Source: a virus. Taken from it: DNA of 64,000 bases. A program made the position numbers and the translations under genes. Within the stretch, counting starts at the first letter, position 1. Each line of letters begins with the position of its first letter. Positions 1 to 9,487 of this stretch are shown one piece after another. The stretch is taken from positions 1-64,000 of IMG/VR virus record IMGVR_UViG_3300023223_001361; one strand, written 5' to 3'. Under the pieces are notes generated by a model, which saw only the letters and a program-made list of their open reading frames with translations, made no database searches and was not told the origin of the DNA.

Positions 1-2
1 AA

Positions 3-3000
3 GTAACGGGACCAAATAGTATTCGATTTAGGGATCTATCTGGTCTTGGTGTTGGTGTTGGAGATGAAATTGCTGCTGTAATAACAATTAGAAAGAATGA
101 AACTGCTGCTGAAGAAAAAGGAAAAGATTTAGAAACGAATCAAATTATTCATTCTACTCCTAGTGAAACACAATTAAGAGAAATTTTCATCAGAGACTTT
201 GATGGCCCTCTCGGTGCTGGCGGTGGAACTCAAGAATTTTTTGCAGATATTTTTCAAATTAATTCGATAACTATGTCTGCGGATTTTACAACTGCCGCTT
301 TGTCTAGTGATACAGATATTACAGATCGTTATATTTTAGATGATGGTCAAAGAGATAATTTTTATGGTCCAGGGAAATTACTTTTAAAGAATACAGCTCC
401 GCCTCCCATTGGAAGAATCCGGGTAGATTTTGATTTTTTCTCTCATGAATTAAATAAGAATTATTTTTCGGTAGATTCATATGACATTCCTTATGAAGAT
501 ATCCCATCGTATATTTCTCCAGAAAACGGAGTTAAATATGAATTAAGAGATTGTTTAGATTTTCGACCAAGAATTAATAGCACTAATACGGGCTTTGATA
601 ATATTACAGGTTCTCTTGTAGAAGTTGTAAAGGGGGATTTTGTAACTGCCGATTATTCATTTTATCTTAATCGAATAGATAAAGTATTTGTTGATCGCGG
701 TGGGGAATTTCATATTCTTAATGGTGTTTCTGATATTATACCAGTTCCCCCAAGTGATCCAACAGATGGAATGGTTCTCTATCGTTTGAATGTTAGAGCT
801 TTTACTCTTGATCAGAAAGAAATATTTGTTGATTTTGTTGAAAATAAACGTTTTACTATGAGAGATATTGGTAAGTTGGAACAGAGAATTGAAAACTTAG
901 AATTTTTTACTTCTCTTTCTCTTCTTGAAAAAGAAACAAAAGAATTTGAAATTAGAGATGAAGAAGGCTTTAATAGATTTAAAAATGGATTTATTGTAGA
1001 TCCGTTTCGTGGTCATGGTATTGGTGACGTGTTAAATCCCGATTATAGTGTATCTGTTGATGCTTCTAGAGAAGAACTTCGCCCAGTATTTACTTTAGAT
1101 AATATTAATCTTATACCGGTTGATGCTTCTACACCTGGAGCTGTAAATCTAGGTCACTTGAACAGTGGAAGTTTCAAACAAACTGGTGATTTGTTTACTT
1201 TAGATTATACTAATAAGTTAATGATTGAACAACCATTGGCAACTAATGCTGTAAATGTCAATCCATTTGCTGTTTTTAATTTTCTTGGAAATATTCAATT
1301 AGATCCACCAAACGATGAATGGAAGGAAACAGACCTTGCTCCTGATTTAATTATAAACCAAGAAGGTAATTTTGATGCGATTACTCAATTAGCTGATACT
1401 TATGGAACAGTTTGGAATGAATGGGAAACCGAATGGGCTGGCGTGGTTAGATTTGAAGGTGTTGAAAATCTTGGTGAACCTATTCGTGAAGTTGCTTTAG
1501 ATCGACAGCAACATAGAGATATCGAAGGAAATATTGATGATCCTAATTGGTGGAATACATCTACCGATATTCCAACATGGCCTGTTCGATTTACACAAAT
1601 TCAAAGAACAACAACTATTACTGATGAAAGTCAAACTCGTAGGGGTGTGAGAGCAAATGTTGTTCCAAAAACTGTAAGAGAAAATCTTGGTGAAAGAGTA
1701 ATTAATATTTCATATATTCCTTTCATGAGAACAAGAGATGTTGTATTTGTTGCGAAGGGATTTAAACCAGAAACAAGACTTTTTGGTTTTTTTGATGAAT
1801 CAAATGTTAATACAAATATTATTGCTCTGCCCCAAACTTTTGAGATTGGAGATTCCTTACCAGCCGTAAATCAATATGGAGATACTATCCCACCTGCAAG
1901 TCCAAGTGGGACACCTTCTTTAATTTCTGGTGCTGTTACTATAGATAATTTAGCAAATCAACTAATAACAGATTCTAGAGGTCAATGTTCTGGTTTATTT
2001 CGAATTCCAAATACAGATGCATTAAGATTTAAAACTGGTGAAAGATTATTAGTTCTGACTGATCAATCAGATAATAATGATAATCATTCATCTTTTGGCT
2101 CAGTAAGATATACGGCTTCTGGTTTACTAGAGACAAAACAAACTACTATCTTATCTACAAGAAATGCTGAAATTGTTCCAGAACAATTAGTCGAAAATAG
2201 GGTTATTAGCGATACTGAAATTGGTGTTTCGGTTTTCCAAACGCCTTGGATTGATCCTGTTGCTCAAAGTTTTTTAGTTGATGTAGATGGTGGTGCTTTT
2301 ATCACCAAAATTGGTGCTTACTTTAAAACAAAAGATGAAAATATTCCAATAACTATGCAAATTCGAGAAATGGTCAATGGATTTCCAGGACCAAGAATTC
2401 TTCCATTTGGAACCGTAACTAAAGATGCTGCTGATGTCAATATTAATGATCTAGGTCAAGATGCTTTTGGAGATGATGTAGTATTAATTAATGGTGTGGA
2501 ACAAACTGGTCAACCTGTTGATGCTTCGACTTTTCAAGCTACAGAATTTGTTTTTGATTCTCCAGTTTTTTTGCAACAAGGAATTGAATATTGCTTTGTT
2601 ATAATGGCTAACAGTAATGAATATGAAGTATGGATTGCCACCGCTGGAGCAGGCTTCGCGAAGTTTGGAACAGAACTTCCAATTCTCGATCAACCTTATG
2701 CTGGTGTACTTTTTAAATCACAGAACGCATCAACATGGACAGAAGATCAATTAGCAGATATGATGTTTGACATCTATCAAGCTGACTTTGATATCTCTAC
2801 AACAGGAAATATTTTCTTTTCTAATGATGATATTCCAGGTAGATTTCTTAGCAATAATCCATTACAATTTAGAGATGGGAGTCCATATATTAGAGTAAAT
2901 CACAGAAATCATGGTCATAGAACTGTATCTAGTCAAATAACTAAAGTGACTATTTCTGGGGTCGATACAACTTATTTTGGTGTTCCCGCCGCAGAAATAA

Positions 3001-4292
3001 ATGGTACACATGAAATTCTTCCGGTAAGTTCTCCTCCTGATAATCTTGCTCAATTTAGTCCCGATCTTGATAGCTATATCATTAAGGTAACTACTCCAGC
3101 CGTTGTTGCAGGCGGTGGAAATTCTTTTGGTGGTGGTCTTGATGTTGTAGCTACAGAAAATAAACCGTTTGAAACACTTCATTCTGTAATTGGAGACATG
3201 ACATTTGCTGGAACTAGTGTTGTTTATGGTGTAAAAACTACTTCGGGTCAATCTGTTCATTCTATTCCTTTAGCGGCTATCCCACCACAACAAATTGAAG
3301 ACGACTTTACAAATGTTATCGCAAATAGAAATATTAGTTTCTTTCAACCAAGAGCTATTTTATCTCCAATAAATGAAGATGATGATTCAATTACTAACGT
3401 AGTTGGTCCAAGCAAATCATTTTGGTTACAAGCAACTCTTGCCTCAGATAATCCGAATATTTCACCTGTGATTGATATTAATCGTTTAAGTGCTACGGTA
3501 GTAGGAAATAGAATAGATGATCCTTCTTTTACTGGTGTAGATAGTATTAATGTTATTAGCCCCGATGCTGGTGTAACTATAGGATTAGATGATCTTGCTC
3601 TTTTAAGTGATGTAGATGTCAATGTGCCTGCTATGGATAGTAAGGTTACTTTCAATGATACAACAAATGAAATTACTGTAACTGGTGATCCATCGGAAGC
3701 TTCTGCTTTGTCTATAGCTTCTGAGGGTAAATACCTAACAGTCAGTGGAGTAACAGGAGGACCGTCTGTATTGAATGGGGAATTCTTTAGAGTTGTTAGT
3801 GTAACACATGATCCTAGTTCTGGTGATGCAACTGTTGTTATTGGTGAAGAAACTCCAATTCCTTCTGGTGGACCTCATATTCCTACAGATGGAGAGTTAA
3901 TATTATTAAATAGATATATTAATGAAAGAGCATCAACTGGTGGGAGTAATACTTCAACTTATATGACTAAAAGAGTCGTACTTGCCCAATCTTCTACAGC
4001 TTTGAAGATTAACTTTGGTGCATATAGAAATGTTGAAACTACAATTGATATTTATTTTAAGGTTAAGCTAGTAGATGATACTAGAAATTTTGATGATATT
4101 CCTTGGGAATTCTCAAATTGTGATTTTGTAACTCCACCATCACAAAACCCAAACGAGATTAGAGATTATGAATGTTCAATTGATGGATTACCAGATTTCA
4201 CATCTGTTTCAGTTAAAGTGATATTGAGAGGGGGCGATCCTGCAAATCCACCTAGAGTTCAGGATTTAAGAGTAATCGCACTTGATGCATAA
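3..4292 (+). CDS. Large virion structural protein, DUF4815-like (5' end outside window)
   Basis: The reading frame is open from base 3, so the gene begins upstream of the window; the first in-window ATG at 273 is internal. At least 1429 residues are visible. The segment near residues 110-190 of the visible part, with YILDDGQRDNFY and ELRDCLDFRPRIN, resembles the DUF4815 region of very large structural proteins in T4-like cyanophages. A later part (PWIDPVAQSFLVD, GIEYCFVIMANS) looks like a beta-rich receptor-contact or baseplate/fibre domain. The last codons overlap the next gene (TAATG). It heads the tail-fibre block, so a baseplate or tail-fibre role is inferred. The exact T4 counterpart is not identifiable from sequence alone. 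Confidence 0.7.
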   Translation, partial: VTGPNSIRFRDLSGLGVGVGDEIAAVITIRKNETAAEEKGKDLETNQIIHSTPSETQLREIFIRDFDGPLGAGGGTQEFFADIFQINSITMSADFTTAALSSDTDITDRYILDDGQRDNFYGPGKLLLKNTAPPPIGRIRVDFDFFSHELNKNYFSVDSYDIPYEDIPSYISPENGVKYELRDCLDFRPRINSTNTGFDNITGSLVEVVKGDFVTADYSFYLNRIDKVFVDRGGEFHILNGVSDIIPVPPSDPTDGMVLYRLNVRAFTLDQKEIFVDFVENKRFTMRDIGKLEQRIENLEFFTSLSLLEKETKEFEIRDEEGFNRFKNGFIVDPFRGHGIGDVLNPDYSVSVDASREELRPVFTLDNINLIPVDASTPGAVNLGHLNSGSFKQTGDLFTLDYTNKLMIEQPLATNAVNVNPFAVFNFLGNIQLDPPNDEWKETDLAPDLIINQEGNFDAITQLADTYGTVWNEWETEWAGVVRFEGVENLGEPIREVALDRQQHRDIEGNIDDPNWWNTSTDIPTWPVRFTQIQRTTTITDESQTRRGVRANVVPKTVRENLGERVINISYIPFMRTRDVVFVAKGFKPETRLFGFFDESNVNTNIIALPQTFEIGDSLPAVNQYGDTIPPASPSGTPSLISGAVTIDNLANQLITDSRGQCSGLFRIPNTDALRFKTGERLLVLTDQSDNNDNHSSFGSVRYTASGLLETKQTTILSTRNAEIVPEQLVENRVISDTEIGVSVFQTPWIDPVAQSFLVDVDGGAFITKIGAYFKTKDENIPITMQIREMVNGFPGPRILPFGTVTKDAADVNINDLGQDAFGDDVVLINGVEQTGQPVDASTFQATEFVFDSPVFLQQGIEYCFVIMANSNEYEVWIATAGAGFAKFGTELPILDQPYAGVLFKSQNASTWTEDQLADMMFDIYQADFDISTTGNIFFSNDDIPGRFLSNNPLQFRDGSPYIRVNHRNHGHRTVSSQITKVTISGVDTTYFGVPAAEINGTHEILPVSSPPDNLAQFSPDLDSYIIKVTTPAVVAGGGNSFGGGLDVVATENKPFETLHSVIGDMTFAGTSVVYGVKTTSGQSVHSIPLAAIPPQQIEDDFTNVIANRNISFFQPRAILSPINEDDDSITNVVGPSKSFWLQATLASDNPNISPVIDINRLSATVVGNRIDDPSFTGVDSINVISPDAGVTIGLDDLALLSDVDVNVPAMDSKVTFNDTTNEITVTGDPSEASALSIASEGKYLTVSGVTGGPSVLNGEFFRVVSVTHDPSSGDATVVIGEETPIPSGGPHIPTDGELILLNRYINERASTGGSNTSTYMTKRVVLAQSSTALKINFGAYRNVETTIDIYFKVKLVDDTRNFDDIPWEFSNCDFVTPPSQNPNEIRDYECSIDGLPDFTSVSVKVILRGGDPANPPRVQDLRVIALDA

Positions 4293-4540
4293 TGCGTAAA
4301 AATAAATTTGAAAATCATAAGCCAGTCGAAGATAATCCAGGTTGGTTTAGAGATCCTCAGAGTGGTGCTGTAGTGAGAATTGATAATCGTGCAAGAGAAA
4401 AATATCAGAAGCAGAAAGATAAAATAAATAAGAGGAAGCAAGTTGAAGTAGATAGAGAACAAAGACTTTCAAATGTAGAAGATAAATTAGATTATCTCAC
4501 ACAATTACTTGAAAAGACTTTGGAAAAGGATAAAGATTAA
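4292..4540 (+). CDS. Small conserved phage protein with C-terminal coiled coil
   Basis: An 82-residue, highly charged protein whose ATG overlaps the stop of the upstream structural gene (TAATG). Residues 18-30 (GWFRDPQSGAVVR) resemble a short motif seen in small proteins of T4-like marine phages, where it precedes a lysine-rich helix. Residues 45-80 form heptads consistent with a coiled coil (LSNVEDKLDYLTQLLEKTL). Position suggests a virion or assembly role. No function is assigned. Confidence 0.7.
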   Translation: MRKNKFENHKPVEDNPGWFRDPQSGAVVRIDNRAREKYQKQKDKINKRKQVEVDREQRLSNVEDKLDYLTQLLEKTLEKDKD

Positions 4541-4746
4541 TGGCAATACCAGTAGTAGTAAAAGAAGATAGTTTTGGGATTTGGAGAGAGAAAACTAATC
4601 TGATTGCAGCTTTAGAAGGAGATTTAGATCTGTTACTTACAACAGTAAAGACAGACCTGGTATCTGCTATTAATGAACTATTTACAGCAATTGTAGATAT
4701 TGAACAGGATTCTCTAATATTTGCAGTTGCAATGTCTGGAGGCTAA
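4540..4746 (+). CDS. Small structural-type protein, function unknown
   Basis: A 68-residue protein starting at an ATG overlapping the previous stop (TAATG). The stretch KTDLVSAINELF is of a kind common in phage fibre and adhesin proteins, usually near trimerisation or connector regions. No catalytic motif or membrane segment is evident. Context between fibre genes suggests a minor tail component; this is inference. Confidence 0.6.
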   Translation: MAIPVVVKEDSFGIWREKTNLIAALEGDLDLLLTTVKTDLVSAINELFTAIVDIEQDSLIFAVAMSGG

Positions 4747-4759
4747 TCGGAGATAATAA

Positions 4760-5119
4760 ATGGCGAAAGAATTTAAAAGTAATGCAGAAATTGGAATTGT
4801 TGATTCATTTCGAACATTATTAACATCTAATGGTTCTACTGTTCTAACTGGTCTGTTAGTGTGTAGCACAATCAATACTGGTGTGACAGTAGATGTCAGA
4901 GTGACAAAGTTTATAGGTGGAACGGTAGTATTTCTTGGTAAAGCATTGCCTGTTCCTTTAGGTTCAAGTTTACAAGTGGTAGCTGGAGAAAAGATAATCT
5001 TAGAAGATCAGGATATCATTGAGATCCAATCTTCAAGTGCTGATACTTCAGGAAATGGTAGTGGTAACGTAGATGCGTTACTCTCTTATATGCAGAATGT
5101 TAACAATCCACCAGTATAA
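4760..5119 (+). CDS. Conserved small virion-associated protein
   Basis: A 119-residue protein preceded by GGAG nine bases before its ATG. It is beta-rich (VTVDVRVTKFIGG, LGSSLQVVAGEKIILEDQD) with a Ser/Gly/Asn-rich stretch near residues 95-104. Similar small proteins occur beside fibre genes of T4-like marine phages and are usually called hypothetical structural proteins. The fold may be a small beta sandwich. Function is unassigned. Confidence 0.65.
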   Translation: MAKEFKSNAEIGIVDSFRTLLTSNGSTVLTGLLVCSTINTGVTVDVRVTKFIGGTVVFLGKALPVPLGSSLQVVAGEKIILEDQDIIEIQSSSADTSGNGSGNVDALLSYMQNVNNPPV

Positions 5120-5144
5120 TAGAAGTTCTTAAAGAAGGAGCATT

Positions 5145-7712
5145 ATGGGAGATTATATTGGCAACAAGCCAAGTTTTCAGGTTTTTCCTGAAAATACGAA
5201 AGATGATTTAATTCCTTTTGGTCTTAATGATCTGAGTGGAACGGGAAATACGTTTCTTCTTTCACAAGAAGTTCCAGGCGGGTATGAAGGAAACGTTCAA
5301 GTTGTTGTCAACAATGTAATTCAAGATATAGAAACTGCTTATACAATTGGTGGTATAGGTGTTAATCTTAATAGAGAGATTACATTTGTTGATGCATTAG
5401 CCAGTGCTGATACTGCTTATGTTATTCATCGTGGCAATGCCACACATAATTTTGTTCCATCTCCAAATTCTGTATCCCCAGAATCGCTTTCTTTCAATCT
5501 TAGAAATTTTGTAGTTGATAAGTTTGACGATACTACGAGTCCTTTTGATACAGATGGAATTAATGATGAATTTCTTTTAACTCAAAGTCCAGTAACTTCT
5601 AGTTCTCTGATTGTTACTTTAGATACTGGTGGTGGTCCAGTTATCCAAGATAATGATGATGCTAATATTGGTGATAATGGTGATTATAGAATTTCCGGTG
5701 AAATTCTTTTAAGAGTTGAACCTAGTGAACTTCCTTTGGGTCCATATGTTATTGGTGAAATTCTTGATATTAAACAAGGTGTCACTGTTATTGGAACTGG
5801 GAGAATTCTTTCTATTTCCTCTAATGAAATTACAGTTCAATCGATTGATGGTGTTTATCTGGATGCTGATAATATTGAAGGTCAAACTAGTTCAGAAACT
5901 AATACTCTTCAAGTTCTGGATCCTGTAGTTGAATTTCCTAAAGATTTAATTCAGTTTATTACTCCTCCCGCAATCGCAGCAAAAATTCGAGTTCTCCATC
6001 TTGGTTTTTCAACAGTAAGTCGTCGGTCAAATCTTACAGAAGTTGGTGTTCCACCTGGAGGTGTTGGAACTCTTGAATTAGAAGATGGATCAGTTACTAC
6101 TCCAAAACTTGCTGAGTTAGCGGTAACAAATTCAAAGATTGCTAATGATACTATCCAAGGAACAAAGATTCTTCTTGAGAATAACCAATATTTACGAGGA
6201 AGACTTTTTGCAGGAACAATTCAAAACATTCTCGCGATTCTTACTGATGATAGTCTTCGTTTTGAATCTGTTGCTGGTTTTACCTGGAGAGATGTAGGAA
6301 CAAATATTTTAAATTTGGCTGCCTTGGCTTTGAAACCATTAGTTGACAACGTGATGGATCTTGGTGGTATCGGTGAAAGATTCAAAGATGCTTTTATTGC
6401 TGGTGATATTGCATTAAATGGTAGTATCAACATGGATGCCTCAGAAACAGTTGATGGTGTGGATGTTTCTCAACTCAAATCCGATTTTGATGATGCTGTA
6501 TCGAATGGTGGGATTGCTCCTGTTGGAACAATTGTTATGTTTGGCGGTTCTGCGGCTCCTACGGGATGGCTTCTTTGTGATGGCACAAATTTTCCAACAG
6601 CAACTCATCCTATATTGGATTCTGTAATTGGAACTACTTTTGGTGGAAATCCTGGAGTAGATTTTGATGTTCCAGATTTCAGACAAAGATTTCCTATTGG
6701 TGTTAATGCCGGAGTACCAGCTTTGGGTGGTGTAGGTGGTTCTTGGAATCACGTTCATAGTATCCCTCTTCATGATCATGATGTCGTTCAAAATATTACA
6801 ATGCCAGCACATGTACATAATGCTCCAGGTGGAAATTTACGTGGAACATATAATCATAAACATAGACTTGATAGACATCATCACACAACAACACATGAAC
6901 ATTTTCTTAGAGGTCACGGTCATGCTGTTTTTGGTAATTCTGGAACTAGATCTATAGGTATTAGACCATCAATAGAAGTATTTACTGGTGAAGTTATGCA
7001 ACCATTAAATCATGGCCAATTTACAACACTTCAACCTGGTGCTAGAGATTATCATGCTCATAGAATAGGAGCATATCATTTAAGTGGCACAACTTTTACA
7101 AGTGCCTTTGCAGGAAGTGATACAATTGCTGGTGTTGCTTTAATACGAACTGGTGTAGCAGGTACGAATGTTAAACCTTTATTGACTGACTTTGCCCATA
7201 GTAATACCATGCCTGGATTTGGCGGTTTGACAGGAAGTTTTACTTCTGGTCCACACGGTCATGATCCTCTTATGTTTTTTGGTAGAGTTGGAGCATCAGG
7301 TGCATCGCAAGGAGCTGCAAATGTCCCTGGAAGTGGAATAATTACAGCGCCAACTGGAGATGATGAACAAGGATCTGCCGAAGCATCAGATTATCTTGCT
7401 ACTGGAGCAACTACTCAAGCTTCTGCTGAAGATGGAGATTTTGGAAGAGCTACTGCTGGTTTGGACAGTGGATCTTTTAATAGTACAAATGCAATTGTTT
7501 CTGCTGGTGGTTCAACTATTAGTGGTTTTGCCGCAACAGATGATCCAGATATTACAACAGTAAATATAACTGCTGGTGTAACTGGTCCGATAAATTCTGC
7601 ACCAAACATCGCGGTGAATCAAACAAGTGGAGATCAAAATCAAGGATCACAAGATACTGGAACAAATAATCCACCGTTTTTAGCAGTGAATTTCATAATT
7701 AAGCATGACTAA
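5145..7712 (+). CDS. Tail fibre/collar protein with His-rich tip
   Basis: 855 residues, ATG preceded by AAGGAG. Residues about 457-520 form a phage tail-collar domain (IVMFGGSAAPTGWLLCDG, DVPDFRQRFPIG), as found in T4 gp12/gp37-type fibres and other adhesins. Residues about 535-595 are densely packed with histidines in H-x-H and HHH patterns (HDHD, HVHN, HKH, HEH, HGH), recalling the metal-binding HxH repeats of T4 fibre tips. The N-terminal 300 residues are beta-rich and end in a GSVTTPKLAELAVTNSKI motif shared in style with the next gene. It probably forms a trimeric host-recognition fibre. The late-gene context supports this; which fibre it is remains unknown. Confidence 0.85.
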   Translation: MGDYIGNKPSFQVFPENTKDDLIPFGLNDLSGTGNTFLLSQEVPGGYEGNVQVVVNNVIQDIETAYTIGGIGVNLNREITFVDALASADTAYVIHRGNATHNFVPSPNSVSPESLSFNLRNFVVDKFDDTTSPFDTDGINDEFLLTQSPVTSSSLIVTLDTGGGPVIQDNDDANIGDNGDYRISGEILLRVEPSELPLGPYVIGEILDIKQGVTVIGTGRILSISSNEITVQSIDGVYLDADNIEGQTSSETNTLQVLDPVVEFPKDLIQFITPPAIAAKIRVLHLGFSTVSRRSNLTEVGVPPGGVGTLELEDGSVTTPKLAELAVTNSKIANDTIQGTKILLENNQYLRGRLFAGTIQNILAILTDDSLRFESVAGFTWRDVGTNILNLAALALKPLVDNVMDLGGIGERFKDAFIAGDIALNGSINMDASETVDGVDVSQLKSDFDDAVSNGGIAPVGTIVMFGGSAAPTGWLLCDGTNFPTATHPILDSVIGTTFGGNPGVDFDVPDFRQRFPIGVNAGVPALGGVGGSWNHVHSIPLHDHDVVQNITMPAHVHNAPGGNLRGTYNHKHRLDRHHHTTTHEHFLRGHGHAVFGNSGTRSIGIRPSIEVFTGEVMQPLNHGQFTTLQPGARDYHAHRIGAYHLSGTTFTSAFAGSDTIAGVALIRTGVAGTNVKPLLTDFAHSNTMPGFGGLTGSFTSGPHGHDPLMFFGRVGASGASQGAANVPGSGIITAPTGDDEQGSAEASDYLATGATTQASAEDGDFGRATAGLDSGSFNSTNAIVSAGGSTISGFAATDDPDITTVNITAGVTGPINSAPNIAVNQTSGDQNQGSQDTGTNNPPFLAVNFIIKHD

Positions 7713-7722
7713 GGATTAAGAT

Positions 7723-8667
7723 ATGGCTTTTGGTTACATAGGAAGAGCAAATATTATTGGAGTTTTCCAAAAACAAATCCTCACTCCTAATGGGAGTACG
7801 ACGGATTTCTTATTGGACTTCCAAGTTGCATCTTCTAATTCAATTTTAGTCATCTATGGTGGTGTTGTTCAAGAAGCAGGAGAATCATACGCCGTAGCTC
7901 AAGGTGGTACAAGAATTCAATTTACTTTCGTGCCACAAACTAGTGTATCTCTTCACCTAACTTATCTTGGCCGAGAACTTGCAGTTCCTCGAACTGTAGG
8001 AAATGAGCCAGTTGTTCAGCAGTTTATTGCTACTTCTGGTCAAACAGTTCATAATGTAGGAGCAGATGGTCCAGTAGATGAAGCATCTATTTTAGTCTTT
8101 GTTAATAATACAATGCTGAGTCCTTTTACAGAGTATACTGTAGTTAATAATGTTGATGTAACTTTTACAACTCCATTAACACTTTTGGATAATGTAGATA
8201 TTTACTTTCATGGTAAAGAAAGAACAGAGTTTGATTCTCTTCAAGATGATGTTGTTACTACTCCAGCAATTGCAAATTTAGCAGTAACAAATGAAAAGAT
8301 TAATCTAACTTGGAAGACAGATTGGGTGCCTTCTTTTCAGACTTTTGATGGAATGATAATAAATAACTTGATTATTCATCATGCAAAATATATTGTTCAG
8401 GGTAAGAAGGTTGATATTGATTTAAGATTTAGTTGTGATTTTATTACAGCACTATCTAATAGAGTTAGATTTGAATTACCAGTCGATAATAATGGTGATA
8501 TTGCTGCTGGTTTATATGGGTCATTGACAACAGCCACTATTATCGAGCAACCAGTTGGAGTATGGGCCGGTGTTGATGTATTTGATATTTTTAGAAGTCA
8601 TGGAGTGGATTACAACCTAACTGAAAATTGGGATATCAAAGTTAAAGCAACTTATGAGGCAGATTAA
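7723..8667 (+). CDS. Tail fibre-associated protein with C-terminal TDWVP-type domain
   Basis: 314 residues. The N-terminal part is beta-rich, with ANLAVTNEKI echoing the TPKLAELAVTNSKI motif of the upstream fibre protein. The C-terminal third (from about residue 200, LTWKTDWVPSFQTFDG then HHAKYIVQGKKVDID) is homologous to the complete 142-residue protein at 15266 and, more distantly, to the 128-residue protein at 9004. This suggests a duplicated beta-sandwich adhesin module. It overlaps the next gene by one base (TAATG). A host-recognition role is inferred. Confidence 0.7.
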   Translation: MAFGYIGRANIIGVFQKQILTPNGSTTDFLLDFQVASSNSILVIYGGVVQEAGESYAVAQGGTRIQFTFVPQTSVSLHLTYLGRELAVPRTVGNEPVVQQFIATSGQTVHNVGADGPVDEASILVFVNNTMLSPFTEYTVVNNVDVTFTTPLTLLDNVDIYFHGKERTEFDSLQDDVVTTPAIANLAVTNEKINLTWKTDWVPSFQTFDGMIINNLIIHHAKYIVQGKKVDIDLRFSCDFITALSNRVRFELPVDNNGDIAAGLYGSLTTATIIEQPVGVWAGVDVFDIFRSHGVDYNLTENWDIKVKATYEAD

Positions 8668-9002
8668 TGACTAAAAAGAAAGCAGAAGTAAAACTAACTT
8701 CAGATATTTTGAAGGTTAATGTTCGACAATTAACAAAAGAGTTAGAAGCTGAAAAAGGAGTTGCGGTGAAATCTGTTAGTAAAGCAAGAACGGAAACTCC
8801 TAGAAGTAAAGCTGGTTCTGAGCTCAAACCAAAAGTTTATCCTACTGAAGTTCAATTGGTTTGTGAAAAGAAACCAACGAAATCAAAGCTTGAAAAGCTT
8901 CAGAATATCGTAGATTCTCATAAGCCTAGAGGTCGTTCAAAAAAGGATATCTTATCTGAAGCTAAGAGATTATTAAAACAATTAGATTCATTAAGAGACT
9001 AG
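8667..9002 (+). CDS. Lysine-rich hypothetical protein
   Basis: 111 residues, very basic, starting in a TAATG overlap with the preceding fibre gene and ending one base before the next ATG. Predicted mostly helical with a flexible KSVSKARTETPRSKAG stretch in the middle. No family recognised. Tight packing inside the fibre operon suggests a minor virion or assembly factor. Confidence 0.65.
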   Translation: MTKKKAEVKLTSDILKVNVRQLTKELEAEKGVAVKSVSKARTETPRSKAGSELKPKVYPTEVQLVCEKKPTKSKLEKLQNIVDSHKPRGRSKKDILSEAKRLLKQLDSLRD

Positions 9003-9003
9003 T

Positions 9004-9390
9004 ATGCAAAGCAGAATTCCAGATCAACAAATAGAATTAACATGGGATACTTTTGTGGTAGGTCCAGTTGTGGGTATTGATGCTCCAACGACCAATCATG
9101 CTCGATTTATCAAATCGGGTCAAAAGGTAGATATGTTGGTCAATATTGGAGGCACAATAAGTATTGCTCCTGTTGAATTAACTTTTACTTTACCTGTTCC
9201 AGTAGTTACTGCTGGTGGTATTAAATCTCTTACTTGTTTATTTACTGAGGATGGCGGAGCGACTTGGGATCCTGCTGTTTGTTTGGTTACTATGTCAGAT
9301 AATCTGTGTCATATACAGAAATCAGGTGGGATTGCTTTTGTAAATGGACCAATTGAGATATCCGTTAATGGGGCATACGAGGTGGCTTAG
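9004..9390 (+). CDS. Small adhesin-like protein (TDWVP-module family)
   Basis: 128 residues, beta-rich. The pattern IELTWDTFVVGP...NHARFIKSGQKVDMLVNI parallels LTWKTDWVP...HHAKYIVQGKKVDID in the 7723 gene and LQWQTDWVP...QYAKYNIIGNVLDF in the 15266 gene, so these are three copies of one module. Only one base separates it from the previous stop. It may be a fibre-tip or capsid-decorating domain. Function is inferred from position only. Confidence 0.65.
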   Translation: MQSRIPDQQIELTWDTFVVGPVVGIDAPTTNHARFIKSGQKVDMLVNIGGTISIAPVELTFTLPVPVVTAGGIKSLTCLFTEDGGATWDPAVCLVTMSDNLCHIQKSGGIAFVNGPIEISVNGAYEVA

Positions 9391-9487
9391 AACCTATCTT
9401 ATAGTAATCGTTAGGATTTCAATGAAAGATATTGATCCTTTCCTAAATAGTAAGAACACGACGATCAACGAAAAAGTTTAGGTTTTC
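9391..9487 (+). other. Short intergenic leader before the 1145-residue fibre gene
   Basis: This 97-base gap holds CCTAAATAG near 9444, which resembles but does not match the late-promoter core TATAAATA. A 19-codon ATG frame is also present but lacks support. No clear hairpin seen. Confidence 0.3.

Noticed and set aside
2862-3260. Minus-strand frames opposite the large structural gene
   Set aside because: No RBS, no domain resemblance, and fully overlapped by a conserved + strand gene.
9420-9481. 19-codon ATG frame before the repeat fibre gene
   Set aside because: Too short and without RBS or conserved features.
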